Shown here in pieces: positions 12,222 to 22,970 of a stretch of 64,000 nt of DNA (position 1 is the first letter of the stretch; each line of letters begins with the position of its first letter). Position numbers and translations under genes: made by a program. The notes under the pieces were generated by a model that saw nothing but the letters and a program-made list of their open reading frames with translations, was not told where the DNA came from and searched no databases. The DNA comes from Larimichthys crocea (Eukaryota; Chordata; Actinopteri; Sciaenidae). The stretch is taken from positions 20,862,528 to 20,926,527 of the forward strand of contig NC_040011.1 of assembly GCF_000972845.2 (NCBI RefSeq), written 5' to 3'.

Positions 12222-13073
12222 AAGCAGTCAGATCTCACTGATATGTGGCTAGGATCAGCAGACACATGCAGTATCAGTTTTGCCACCATGACAAGGTCCT
12301 GTTGAGTAAAGTTGTCCCTGTGTGGGAGACGACTAAAAAGCGTGGACAAAAAGAGCAGGGATTCCCCAAAATGTCATATCCTGGTGTTTTAAAAGCTGCA
12401 AACCTGTCGTCCATCCATTGACAAAGCATCAGGCATTTAACAGGCGACAAGTACAAGATTCAGAAAGCTAATACAGGTGTAGACATAAAGACAGCCTAGC
12501 TAATATATTAGAATTGATATATAGACTAGAAAAGTGATTTATACACTTAAAAAAAAAAACATTACTGGAATCTTCTTCGTAAACTAGGGAAAAAATCATT
12601 AGTCATGACTGGGTCATCTACGAGGATGCTGCCTCTTCTGCTGCTGTTTCTTTTCGTCTCTTCGTTTCTTTTCGAGGTAAGGTGGAATAATTCTAGCATT
12701 GTATGTCACATAGTTTACAACAGTGTTTTGAGGGCCATCTGATCCCATATAGCAGCACTTTGTTATCTTTTCATTTTTCAGCTCTTTATTTTTGCAGCTG
12801 TTGCAGTTGTAGCACAAATGTAATCACTGATATTAGTATATTGATATAGATGTAATAATTGCAGTGTTTGAGTATGTTCAGTGTGAAGCATGGTCAAGAG
12901 TGTGTCAATGCTTGAAGAGCCCTTTGTAGCAGTTAGTTAGCAGCACTTTAGTTGGAGCCGCTGGAACTCCATCACTGTCTTTTGATTATCTGATGCCAAA
13001 GCTACTGGTGTGACTGTTTCAACTTTGTTTCTTCTATCTTCAGTTGCACATACTCTTTATCTCAGCACTCCAC
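12222..13073 (+). pseudogene. Partial tandem copy of the cytokine 5' region (promoter plus shortened exon 1)
   Basis: This segment is nearly identical to 15205-16258, the promoter, exon 1, intron 1 and exon 2 region of the cytokine gene. Three deletions distinguish it. Exon 1 lacks 60 nt, about 60 nt of intron 1 is missing, and about 75 nt containing exon 2 is missing. The remaining exon 1 (12605-12676, 24 codons) keeps the start codon, the hydrophobic signal core MLPLLLLFLF and a good GTAAGG donor in the same phase 0. It has lost the codons for the mature N-terminus, including Cys27 and the first-helix region. No copies of exons 3-5 follow before 15205, so it cannot make the cytokine alone. 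The high identity implies a recent duplication. It is best called a pseudogene fragment, but it could act as an alternative first exon. Confidence 0.85.
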
Positions 13074-13075
13074 TC

Positions 13076-13225
13076 CGCCATTTCAAGTCCAGCATGGACC
13101 ACATAGGGTATGGTTTGTGAACTGGTAGCTAGAGAGGTGTCAGTTCACCTCCTGGGGGCACACCTGGGTACCAAACCCTTTACTGCTCCCAGGAAATTGC
13201 CAAGATCTTGCCAAAACAACAGAGT
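13076..13225 (+). mobile_element. Truncated SINE copy
   Basis: Repeats 12073-12221 with few differences (for example TAGCTAG for TGGCTAG) but lacks the A-box start. It marks the right edge of the partial cytokine duplication. Confidence 0.65.
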
Positions 13226-14525
13226 GCAATCCCATGAGGGCAGTGTTCATTTTAAGCTGTAAGTTACAGTCTATCTGATCTGAGTCTATTTCACTAGTGG
13301 TCCCAAGCTGAAAAATGAGCCTTTCAGTGTTACTGCTAAGTTCACTGACACATAGTAACAGCGGGACAAGCTTCAGATGCAGCAAGGTGGTTTTACTTTC
13401 TAAGAAAACCACCACATCTGTTGCATCACTGTTGTTTCCTGAGCCGCCCTTGTTACCTATGTGAGAAAAGCTTTGTTTATACTGTTTGATGTGGTCATTA
13501 GTAAGATGTGCTGTTTTGGTCAATAATATTATCTGCTTGAAAAAAAAAGTTACCCTTTTGAGTTAGTCTCGTTATTTCTGTCACATAGCAAATGGCACAG
13601 CTTGAGGGAAACATGGCTTTCCCTAGATCTACTTTTCTTTTTATCTCACTGAACAAAGGTTACTGTGGAAAACAAAGTACCACATTTATTGTTTTCAACT
13701 TGTCAGTGGAATTCTGTACGAGGTCTGAACTCACTCTGTCACCCACATTTACATCAGGTGGTAATTCCTGGAAGATGTATTAGAAATATCTAACAGGATG
13801 GTGTCATATGTGTTCATTAACACCACATATTGTCAAGCAGCCATATTTCACATTTTGGGCTCTGGTTCTGGTCCACCACCTGGACACCACCTTTATCCTG
13901 ACATGGCCTATTGTCGCAAAGAAACTGAGTTTTAAGCCGTGTGCACGGCATGATACCTGCTCTTTTGTGTCTTCTGTTATTGATGCTAGAGGACAAGGTG
14001 TCAACACTACAGACCATTGATTGGTCAGAGTAGTGTGGTGTAGTGAGTGTGTGGTTGAGCGAGCCAGAGAGCGAGAGTGAATGCAAGCGTTACAGAGGAA
14101 GGACCAAAGTAAAGTAGCTGTGTGTTGTTTCCCAACTATTAGAATATGATCAGCACAACTGTGTGTATCCATGCTAGCAGTCTTCTTTCCCACATTTGTG
14201 AGACAGTGCAGCCAAACAAAGTAACATTGTTTAAATACTAATACTAATAATAACATTGCAAAGTGTGATTTAATAGAGTACATAAACCACCAGCTGCAGG
14301 CCATATTTAAAACAGTTAGGTGACAACATTACATCTACTGTAACAGCTCACTGTGGCTGCCCCTTCCTGTTCCATAATTTCCTGCAATATTTCAAACTAA
14401 TCTGCTATTAATGAAAGCCATGTGAAAAATAAACCATGTGATAAGAGACATAATATTGACTACAGATAGATACAAAATGACTAAAAGGAGACACAACAAG
14501 CGGCAAACTGCGTGAAGTGAAGCCA

Positions 14526-14870
14526 ATGCAGAAGTGCCAAAAACTGTTCCTCAAACTGTTCCTCAAACTGTTCCTCAAACTGTTCCTCAAACTGTTCCTC
14601 AGGCTGGCTCCATAAGCCCCCATGTTAGGATGTCTAACTTCAAAGCAGAAATATACAAGTTTACAACCTGTCACGAGGGTGAATTTTTATAGAACTCATC
14701 TATGTGTGGACGCTTTGATTGACCGGTGGGTGCTGTCACAGGTGGCTTGTTTAAACAGCCAGACATCATTCAGCCTGCATCAAGGCTGACTGCCAAGATG
14801 ACGACAAGCAAAGCCACCACACTGAGCTTCACATACTGCTCTTCAGAAATTTGTGGGTGATGGATATGAT
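14526..14870 (-). mobile_element. MITE-like interspersed repeat, copy B, with internal expansion
   Basis: In reverse orientation this matches the family seen at 25260, 53000 and 54925 (shared blocks around GGCTGGCTCCATAAGCCCCC and the CTCTTCAGAAATTTGTGGGTG end). It contains a private 12-bp tandem expansion at 14541-14600. Confidence 0.55.
14541..14600. repeat. 12-bp tandem repeat, five perfect copies
   Basis: The unit AAACTGTTCCTC is repeated five times without error inside a MITE-like repeat. Other family members have one diverged unit at this place, so the expansion is local and recent. Confidence 0.95.
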
Positions 14871-15500
14871 GTCCATATTTATTCTGTCTATGTTGTAAAC
14901 ACAAGATTTGTGTCTTCAGTCTGGGTGTCTTGCTACAATGTCAGAGAGGCGGAGGGCCTTTTACATGCTTGTTACATGTTTGTTTCATAATCGAGTGGTC
15001 TCTGACTGAAATGGCTCAAGGAGTGACTGTAAAAAGGGCTAAAATTTGCCTAATTATACTTCACCTGTACGGAGGACTAAAGTTATGATAGAGGACGCCA
15101 TGAGTTTGCAGTCAATAAACTGCAGAAGATGAGGTATGATACTAGTTTTCCTCTGCGTAGTGACGGCCAGCCCTAGACAGAGATTAGGAAATGCCGCAAG
15201 TCATAAGCAGTCAGATCTCACTGATATGTGGCTAGGATCAGCAGACACATGCAGTATCAGTTTTGCCACCATGACAAGGTCCTGTTGAGTAAAGTTGTCC
15301 CTGTGTGGGAGACGACTAAAAAGCGTGGACAAAAAGAGCAGGGATTCCCCAAAATGTCATATCCTGGTGCTTTAAAAGCTGCAAACCTGTCGTCCATCCA
15401 TTGACAAAGCATCAGGCATTTAACAGGCGACAAGTACAAGATTCAGAAAGCTAATACAGGTGTAGACATAAAGACAGCCTAGCTAATATATTAGAATTGA

Positions 15501-15507
15501 TATATAG
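15501..15507 (+). promoter_or_regulatory. TATA-like box of the cytokine gene
   Basis: TATATAG lies about 81-87 nt before the start codon, which would put initiation near 15530 and give a 5' UTR of about 55-60 nt. The same box and surroundings are copied in the upstream partial duplicate at about 12518-12524. This is inferred from position; no initiator mapping is possible here. Confidence 0.4.
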
Positions 15508-15587
15508 ACTAGAAAAGTGATTTATACACTTAAAAAAAAAAACATTACTGGAATCTTCTTCGTAAACTAGGGAAAAAATCATTAGTC

Positions 15588-17902
15588 ATGACTGGGTCAT
15601 CTACGAGGATGCTGCCTCTTCTGCTGCTGTTTCTTTTCATCAAACCGACTACACCTACACCTGTTTGCAAAACTCACGAGTTCTCTGAGAATCTAAAGTC
15701 ACTCGGAAAAGATTTGGAGGTAAGGTGGAATAATTCTAGCATTGTATGTCACATAGTTTACAACAGTGTTTTGAGGGCCATCTGATCCCATATAGCAGCA
15801 CTTTGTTATCTTTTCATTTTTCAGCTCTTTATTTTTGCAGCTGTTGCAGTTGTAGCACAAATGTAATCACTGATATTAGTATATTGATATAGATGTAATA
15901 ATTGCAGTGTTTGAGTATGTTCAGTGTGAAGCGTGGTCTAGCGGGTGTTTGTGGGTGTGCGTCTGAGGTCACTCGTGAATCCAGACTAAAGCAATCAAGA
16001 GTGTGTCAATGCTTGAAGAGCCCTTTGTAGCAGTTAGTTAGCAGCACTTTAGTTGGAGCCGCTGGAACTCCATCACTGCCTTTTGATTATCTGATGCCAA
16101 AGCTACTGGTGTGACTGTTTCAACTTTGTTTCTTGTTTGGATTGACAGAGCTGTCCTGACAACTGCACCTCAGTTCAAGACAAAGTAAGTAGATCTTCTT
16201 AATTTTTCTTCCCTTTGACATCTTCGGTTGCTCGAACTCTTTATCTCAGCACTCCACCTGCACTGTTTCTGTGCTTCGTCACTTTCTCACGAAGCTCTGT
16301 CTTGTTTCACTGTAATTTTTTCAAGCATGCCTAGAAGAAACCATGATAAATATATTAATGACTTTATAAGTTTATCTGTTAAACAAAAGAAAGTCTCATT
16401 TTTAGTTTTTACACACAGAATGTTTTGCAGAGTCAGATCAGAAGCTTCTTCTGCAATGTGCATAAACACACTCACACACACACACAGCTTCAGCATGAGA
16501 ACTTTACCACTTCCTCTTTGCTTGGCTGTTATCTCATCTGAACCAATTTTAGTTATTCTTGCATAGCTGGTAGATTAGTTTTCTATTCACTTTCCTTACA
16601 TTTCTGTGCAGAGCTTGCTCCCTTGCCTCTACCTTGATCCACGTCCAACTCCGATCTGGGGAAACATACGTCTCGTTTAAAATGAATTTAATTATTTTAT
16701 TTGTAGTTTTTAAAAATGAAAGTTATATTAACTGTGAAAGGTATTGATTATAACAAAGAAGACATTGGACCTGGTTTGATCATATTTTTCATTGTCTCTA
16801 TCTTTTTAGTGCAAGTGTTTAAACCTCACAATGACGGCGAAGACGGTAAGTGGTGTGTGTTTTTGTGTATGTGACAGAGAGATGATTATCATTGATAATT
16901 TCTGCTTTGATGGAAAATGATCCTGATACTTGGTGTGTATATATTCCGTCACATAGTGTGTTGAATATATTAACACCATGTATTAACTATGTGACACTTT
17001 CAGGGTCAGATGAGAAGACAGATTATTTTCAGCACTGAGCATCCGGTTTAGAGATCATTAACTTCACTTAGCACAAAGACTGAAAGCAGATAGAAACTGC
17101 TAGCCTAACTCTGTGAAAAATATACCTTCAGCAACTTTAAAGCAGTCCCATTTTTCCCATTTGAATTAGGCAATAGAACCAATTCTTGAAGTGTGTGCAG
17201 CATCTGAAAAGTACTGTGATTGCCCATTTTATGTCAACTAGACTAGACTATGGTTGTTTCAATGCTTGTATAGGAAAACACACAATCTTTTTTTAATATT
17301 ATTGTCCAAATAACAAAATAGAATATATTTACACCATGTAATAAGTATCTGATACTTTCAGAGTCAGATGGGAAGAGAATGCTCATGGTGCTCAACACGC
17401 CAAAGAACAGTCCGACCTGAATGAAAACATGACCTTTTTTTTTCCATTTAGCAACGTGATGATGGAATAAAGCCACACTCTGACCAATTATATTTACCAT
17501 CAACATCATGTGCTCTTAAAGTGTGGTTGTGTGCACTAACACTGCTATGTCTTTCCTCTGGACAGGCCTGTGACTTTCGGGAATATTTTGAGAATGGCCT
17601 GAAATCCCTGCTCTCCAGTTTTCCAAAGAAGCCTGAAATCGTCAGAATGCACAAAAACCTGCCACACTTGATTAATAACTGTAACGTAAGTGATCATGGT
17701 TGATGATTTGTGTTTTTAGTAGAAATATAATAAAGCAATTACAACTATACATCTATACTTTAACTGTATGCAGGTTTGACATTTTGGCAAACTACATATA
17801 TATCAGAAACAGGTTCCTGTTTAATGAAGGTGGTGACAGTGAACTATACTATAAATGTCCATAAACAACAATGAGAGGCTAAAATGCTGTGTATTAATTT
17901 AA

Positions 17903-17975
<73 letters not shown>

Positions 17976-18190
17976 ACAATGATTTTCAGAAGTTCATCAC
18001 AGCAAACAACCCATTTCACATTCAGTCATTTCATTCATTGTTAGGATAAACATTAATGTTCACGTGTTTCTTTCTTCAGAAAAACAACTTGTGTTCGAGG
18101 AATGTGAGTTACACGCCTGCCATTTCACCAAAAACATTCCACAAAGAACTGCAAAATGTGATACAGGAGATCTATACTACATCATCATGA
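15588..18190 (+). CDS. Secreted short-chain four-helix cytokine, IL-9-like (IL-4/13-like alternative)
   Basis: Five coding exons join in phase 0 to 144 residues: 15588-15719, 16149-16184, 16810-16845, 17566-17685 and 18080-18190, all with GT-AG junctions. Residues 1-24 are a signal peptide (core LLLLFLF; a second Met at residue 8 could start instead). Cysteines are at 27, 46, 50, 57, 59, 70, 107 and 113. N-glycosylation sequons are N49CT, N61LT and N116VS. From memory, human IL-9 is also 144 residues, from five exons with two tiny ones of about 36 and 33 nt. It carries a CxC in the third exon and a C-terminal helix after a cysteine-rich loop. Here exon 3 has CKCLNL and exon 4 has FENGLKSL, resembling IL-9 CLCLG and FSEGLSQM. 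IL-4, IL-13 and IL-2 usually have four exons with only one short one. An AU-rich element and a poly(A) signal lie in the 3' UTR. It should signal through a common-gamma-chain receptor on lymphoid cells. I am confident it is a class I cytokine and moderately so about IL-9. Confidence 0.8.
17002..17112 (+). repeat. Fish-type interspersed repeat in cytokine intron 3
   Basis: Contains the recurring words TCAGATGAGAAGACAGAT and CACAAAGACTGAAAGCAG, typical of a common fish repeat. A diverged echo of its left part is at about 17320-17400 in the same intron. Confidence 0.5.
17904..17972. repeat. (AC)n microsatellite in cytokine intron 4
   Basis: About 34 uninterrupted AC units between exons 4 and 5 of the cytokine gene. 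Confidence 0.97.
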
Positions 18191-18726
18191 TGTCTCTACG
18201 CTTCAAATCATGTAGTTTCTTTTAGGTGTTTTAAAAGTCAGCATCGCATTCAGGAAACTGGTGTCTCAATTTAGTAGGCATTTTGAGATTAGATTGGACA
18301 ATTCTGAAATGTTTGTCTGGATTTTCATAGTTCACAGTATGACATATGTAGTGAAGTAAAGTTAAACCACAATTTTTTTTAAAAAACTTGTAAGACAGGT
18401 TTGGAGGATTTCCTGAAAAGAATCAGACTTTGATTATCTAATGAAAAAAATGAATGGCTGAAATATCAGCAGGAATAGGTACTCAACGGAGAGATCAATT
18501 TCTGATTGTGAGTAATTTATCTAATGAACATGCATCATATTTGATCAATAATCACTGATAGATGCAGTGTAATATTGATAACCAAACACATCAATTAGTG
18601 ACTGGTGAAACATTATCTCTCAATATGCTTTGTGACTGACATTTAGATGCATGACAGCAGAACCTAGATGATTTGAACCCATTTGTTGATATTAATGCAT
18701 GTTTGCAAATGTATTGTTTTACACCT

Positions 18727-18755
18727 ATTATTTATTTTATTTATTATTAATTTAT
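18727..18755 (+). promoter_or_regulatory. AU-rich element in the cytokine 3' UTR
   Basis: Overlapping ATTTA pentamers (TTATTTATTTTATTTATTA) lie about 540 nt past the stop and before the poly(A) signal. AU-rich elements of this type mark short-lived cytokine mRNAs and are bound by tristetraprolin-type decay factors. Confidence 0.65.
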
Positions 18756-18912
18756 AATTGTGTTAAAGATAAATGCTAACTGATTTAGTCTTTTTTTGTC
18801 TCCATATGGGTGTGGAGAAACATAGTTTGAAGTTGAACAATGTAAAATGAGAATTAGTGTATGAAGACTGAACATTGTCATCCCTTTGTCATCTTTAACT
18901 CAGTGCCACACA

Positions 18913-18918
18913 AATAAA
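18913..18918 (+). terminator. Polyadenylation signal AATAAA (cytokine gene)
   Basis: The first canonical hexamer after the cytokine stop, about 720 nt downstream, followed by a T/GT-rich region at 18943-18960. It would place the AU-rich element inside the 3' UTR. Confidence 0.55.
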
Positions 18919-19587
18919 ATTATTTCTCTTATTAATTCAATATGTTGGCTTGTTTGTGTGCATAATTTACTCCTCACCCCATCTAGCATTTACGTTAAAG
19001 GAGGCTTGGTCAAGCTCAGCCAATTTCAGATTGCAAGAGTTTGCAAAGAATATTTGATGTTGAATCCTAAATGGAACCATTTCAAGAACCAGAGCTATTT
19101 TGTAGTGATATGCCGATCGTGAACGAGCCGGTTCAGAGAGCCGACTCTTTTATTCTACTATTTGGTGTTAAAGGCTTTACACTTTTTTCTAATATTTCCC
19201 TTTTGGAGCCACGATTGGAGCTTTTTTTTAAACCATTCTTCTGGCGCTCACAATCTTGAAATATCGCATTTTAGCTTGTAACTAGTCATGGATGCATGTG
19301 TGCCACACGCTACCTTCATACCTGCATACCTGCATGAAGGTGACTACATATCAGACTGTGTTGAAACAAAGTATTTCAATATATCCCAGTGTAGTATTTA
19401 TAACAATATGTTTTTTAAATTTATTTCAAATTAAAAAATTGTTTGAGATTCCACCACTAGGAGGTCGTGTACCACCAGGTACATGCAGTTTATCACAGTT
19501 GGAGAACCAGTGGTCTATGACAGAAAGAAAACAGAAAATGGCATGCAGTTCTGTGAACGTCTCCATCAGCATACATTTTGATGCAGA

Positions 19588-20099
19588 TCAGTCTCTATGG
19601 GCCGAAATATGTGCCACCAGAAACTTGAATCATTGCATTGAAAAACTGAATCTAAATTGTGAAAAAAAAAAAAAAATCGAATTCTTTTCTCTGTCTTTCC
19701 CTTTTTTATGTAAATATATATGTTTTGGTAGAAAGATTGCTAACTGAGTAGTGGAGAAGGGGTAGGTTTAAATAAGCATATGCTTCATCCTACTCCTTTT
19801 TGGACATGTTGCGTTCCCATTATTATTTTAGTTTTGACTATTGTTATTGCTGTTTTGGTTATTCTTATTGGATTTGTTTGTTTTCAGTTTACTTTATGTT
19901 ACTTGCACATGTTTGAAATAAACTGAACTGAACTGCATTGTGAGAACTGAATGTTCAGTTCCAAACTAATAAATTCAATTTCAAATTACAATTCAGATTC
20001 AGTTTTTCAATGCAATGATTCAAATTGAACAATACAAATTCAAATTATGTGATTCAAATTCAGTTTCTGGTGGCATATATTTCAGCCCATACTGTAAGT
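19588..20099. mobile_element. Foldback-type element with about 70-110-bp inverted ends
   Basis: The left end (about 19588-19660, starting CAGT then TATGGGC and containing GCCACCAGAAACTTGAATCA) is the reverse complement of the right end (about 19985-20099, ending GCCCATACTG). The middle includes a segment at 19740-19935 that looks like a retrotransposon 3' tail (GAAATAAACTGAACTGAACTG). This fits a non-autonomous DNA transposon that carries or was hit by another repeat. I could not see a clean target-site duplication. Confidence 0.6.
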
Positions 20100-20129
20100 C
20101 TCCCACTCTCACGTCTGATTAGAGGACGT

Positions 20130-20260
20130 TAAAGGGATAGTTTGGGTTTGTATGAGAAACGTATCCATACTCAGTGTGTTACCTACAGTAGATGGCAGTC
20201 AGAGCCCTCGCAGTTTGGAGACAGTTCTATATTTTCTTAATAGCAGGAAATTATTGGAAT
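20130..20260. repeat. Fish-type interspersed repeat
   Basis: Starts AAAGGGATAGTTTGGGTTTG and includes CCTACAGTAGATGGCAGTC, a combination seen in a very common fish repeat. No coding frame. Confidence 0.45.
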
Positions 20261-20666
20261 ATGTTTTAAAATACATTCCTGGTTGACGAAGCCATTTCAT
20301 ACGCCCACAGTGACTGTAGACTCCATTCATGAACCCAGTTAATTATAAGTAACGGTGACTAAATCCACAGTCCTGGTACTAGTGAAAAATGACTAGTGTA
20401 GCTGAAGACAATGAGGCTTCAACAGACAAACCAAAAGTTTTTAAAGTTTGTCAAAATTATCATTTTTCTCTATAGCGACAGGTAAGGTGAAACAAGTCTT
20501 TGAGAACTTGCGGAGAGATGCATATTCTAAATCATTTATTTTGTACAACAAATAATTCTCAAATTGGCTCTTACAACCATAAATAATGAGAGAGAGAGTG
20601 CTGCATAGTACATACCCTTGATGTATGAATATGACAACTATGCCATCCACTAAATCTATTTTTGAT

Positions 20667-20752
20667 GAGCAAACTGCACAAAAACTGCAAAATAATCTGT
20701 TATTTCCAAGAGCAAACTGCACAAAAACTGCAAAATAATCTGTTATTTCCAA
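20667..20752. repeat. 43-bp tandem duplication
   Basis: Two exact adjacent copies of a 43-bp unit beginning GAGCAAACTGCACAAAAACT. Confidence 0.95.
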
Positions 20753-21478
20753 GAAATGCTGTCCTATTTAAGTATTATTACATTATTGGCTGCAGTTATT
20801 ACATTTTCAAAGGACGTCAAAAACCAGCCAATTATATAATAAGTTTAACACATTAAACTTCTAATACATTACATTATTGGTAAAATGTTTATCTTATTGG
20901 CTCAAAAAATGTATTACATTATTGGTTGCTACAAGGTTCTATTTGGATACTTCTATGTAGTACACTATGTACCTGTTGTAGTGCGCTAATTTTCAACGGA
21001 TTAATGTTGATTAGTGCATTTGACTTCCAAAATATAAATATAAGGGGTCCCTCCTCTTCTGCTAAACAACCAGTGAGGGTGAGAAGTGAGAATGTTTTGA
21101 CCATTAGAAATGCACTACTGAGGCACTCACAGTACGCTGCATTTTTTGAAAAAGCAAGTTTAAGTATTGAGGTCTGTGAATTGAGACAGTCACAGGTACA
21201 GACAGGAAACAGGGGACACAGAGGAAAAGGAAAAAAACCACTGAGGCATGTGTCGCCATGGCACTGACACTTTTGATCACTTGATTTGTCCAAGTCACCC
21301 TACTGAAGCCTCATATTACACTCTGCTAGACTTCCACGTGAATTTACCCTGAACTGTGCCTGATTTTGTCTCCATTCACTGACACTGAAATATATAGTAC
21401 ATAAGAGCATTTGTTTTAGGACATGAACACATGCGAACACCTTGTCATATTGTCTGCTGCCCTCTATAGGACACAGAG

Positions 21479-21485
21479 GGGAGAG

Positions 21486-21543
<58 letters not shown>
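21479..21543. repeat. (GA)n microsatellite just upstream of fchsd1
   Basis: A GA run interrupted by CAGACAGACA, ending about 80 nt before the fchsd1 start codon and so in its promoter or 5' UTR. GA tracts there can bind GAGA-type factors, but no function is shown. Confidence 0.9.
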
Positions 21544-21546
<3 letters not shown>

Positions 21547-21621
21547 CACACGTGAAAACATTGAGGAAGCAGGAACTAACACAATAACAGATCCAATAAC
21601 GGACAGCATCAACATCAAACT

Positions 21622-22924
21622 ATGCAACCGCCACCCAGAAAGGTAAAGTAGCTCATGTACTCATGCTGTTTCACATCAGGTGCTTTGAGAGGACACACTG
21701 CTGTGCAGAGATAAGTGAGCTAGGTGTATTCTTTTGATCCTTTGTAAGTGAAAGCATCTGTTTGAAAGTACTGAAAATGTATTTTGGCTCATTATGAGAA
21801 TGGCTTTTCTTGTACATGTACTGACTGTTGAATGTATTTATACATACTGTAAACAAATGTTATGTGGAGATGGTTTATGTGTATATTGGTATTTGAGATC
21901 TATGACATCTGAGATGTATTAGAGATTACATCCTGCATTGCAATCAGAATGAGACTTTAAGATGAAGCAACCTCTCATCTCTCACGTTGATGATGCTCCT
22001 GTTTTATGGCTGAACATATTTGTCATTCAGCTGCAGAGAGTGAACAGTTCAGTCAGGTGGTTGTCAGTGGTTATATAATACTGATTGTTGGAACCAGATT
22101 TGAAGCACGTTTTGTCAGTTTTGATGGAGGCTACCTGCTGTGAGATTTTAAGCTGATAGGCACAGTAGCTACCTGCTACCTTCATGAAGTCACCATCATC
22201 ATGATTTTTCTGCCCAACTACAAAACACATTTCTGGTGAGGTAAAGCTCACAGGAAAGTCGATTAAAATCTCATTAGTTGTGACAATATGAAGGTATAAA
22301 TAAAGTATAGTTTGAGCAGCCAGTTCATAGCCAGTTCATAATGTTTGATAATATACTCAAACTGACGGTGAAAGAAGTACTCAAATCTATTACTTTAAAA
22401 GTAAAAGTAAAAGTATCAATACCACAGTATGGAAGTACTCAAGTAAAAGTATCAATACCACAGTATGGAAGTACTCAAGTAAAAGTCCTGCACTCAAAGC
22501 TGTGCCGAAGTAAAAATACAAAAGTATTAACATCCAAATCAAGCGGCAACCTCTGTGCCCAGGAAAATAAAGTCAGTGTGCAAGTGCCAAAAACTGCAGT
22601 TCCTCTAACGTCCACTTGAGGCTGGCTCCAGAAGTGAGTCAGTCTCCATAAGCCCCCAAACAAACATGTAAACATGTTTACAGCCTGGTACAAAAAACAG
22701 TTTTGGTCTCTATAGCTAATTTCCCCGTTCATTCAGTGGACAGTCCAAAAAAACACAAGATTTGACGTCTCTTTGCATGTGTGTGTACGTGTGTGTGTGT
22801 GTGTGTGTGTGTGCAGGTAAAGGAGAGCCAACAGGTGAAACTGGTGTTCTCAGAGCAGCTCGGCAAATTGCAGAGCAAACAACATCAGGACACCGAGCTG
22901 CTGGAGGAGATCAGGTACAGCACT

Positions 22925-22970
<46 letters not shown>

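Noticed and set aside
12274..12456. 60-residue minus-strand frame repeated almost identically at 15257-15439
   Set aside because: Both copies are antisense to the duplicated cytokine promoter, so the conservation reflects the duplication and not a gene.
13804..14304. 166-residue open frame on the minus strand
   Set aside because: It has no recognisable domain, no neighbouring exons and overlaps open frames in other phases; it is probably a chance or transposon-derived frame.
15588..18190. IL-4/13 as the first-choice identity of the cytokine
   Set aside because: Kept as an alternative only, because two 36-nt central exons and a five-exon phase-0 pattern match IL-9 better.
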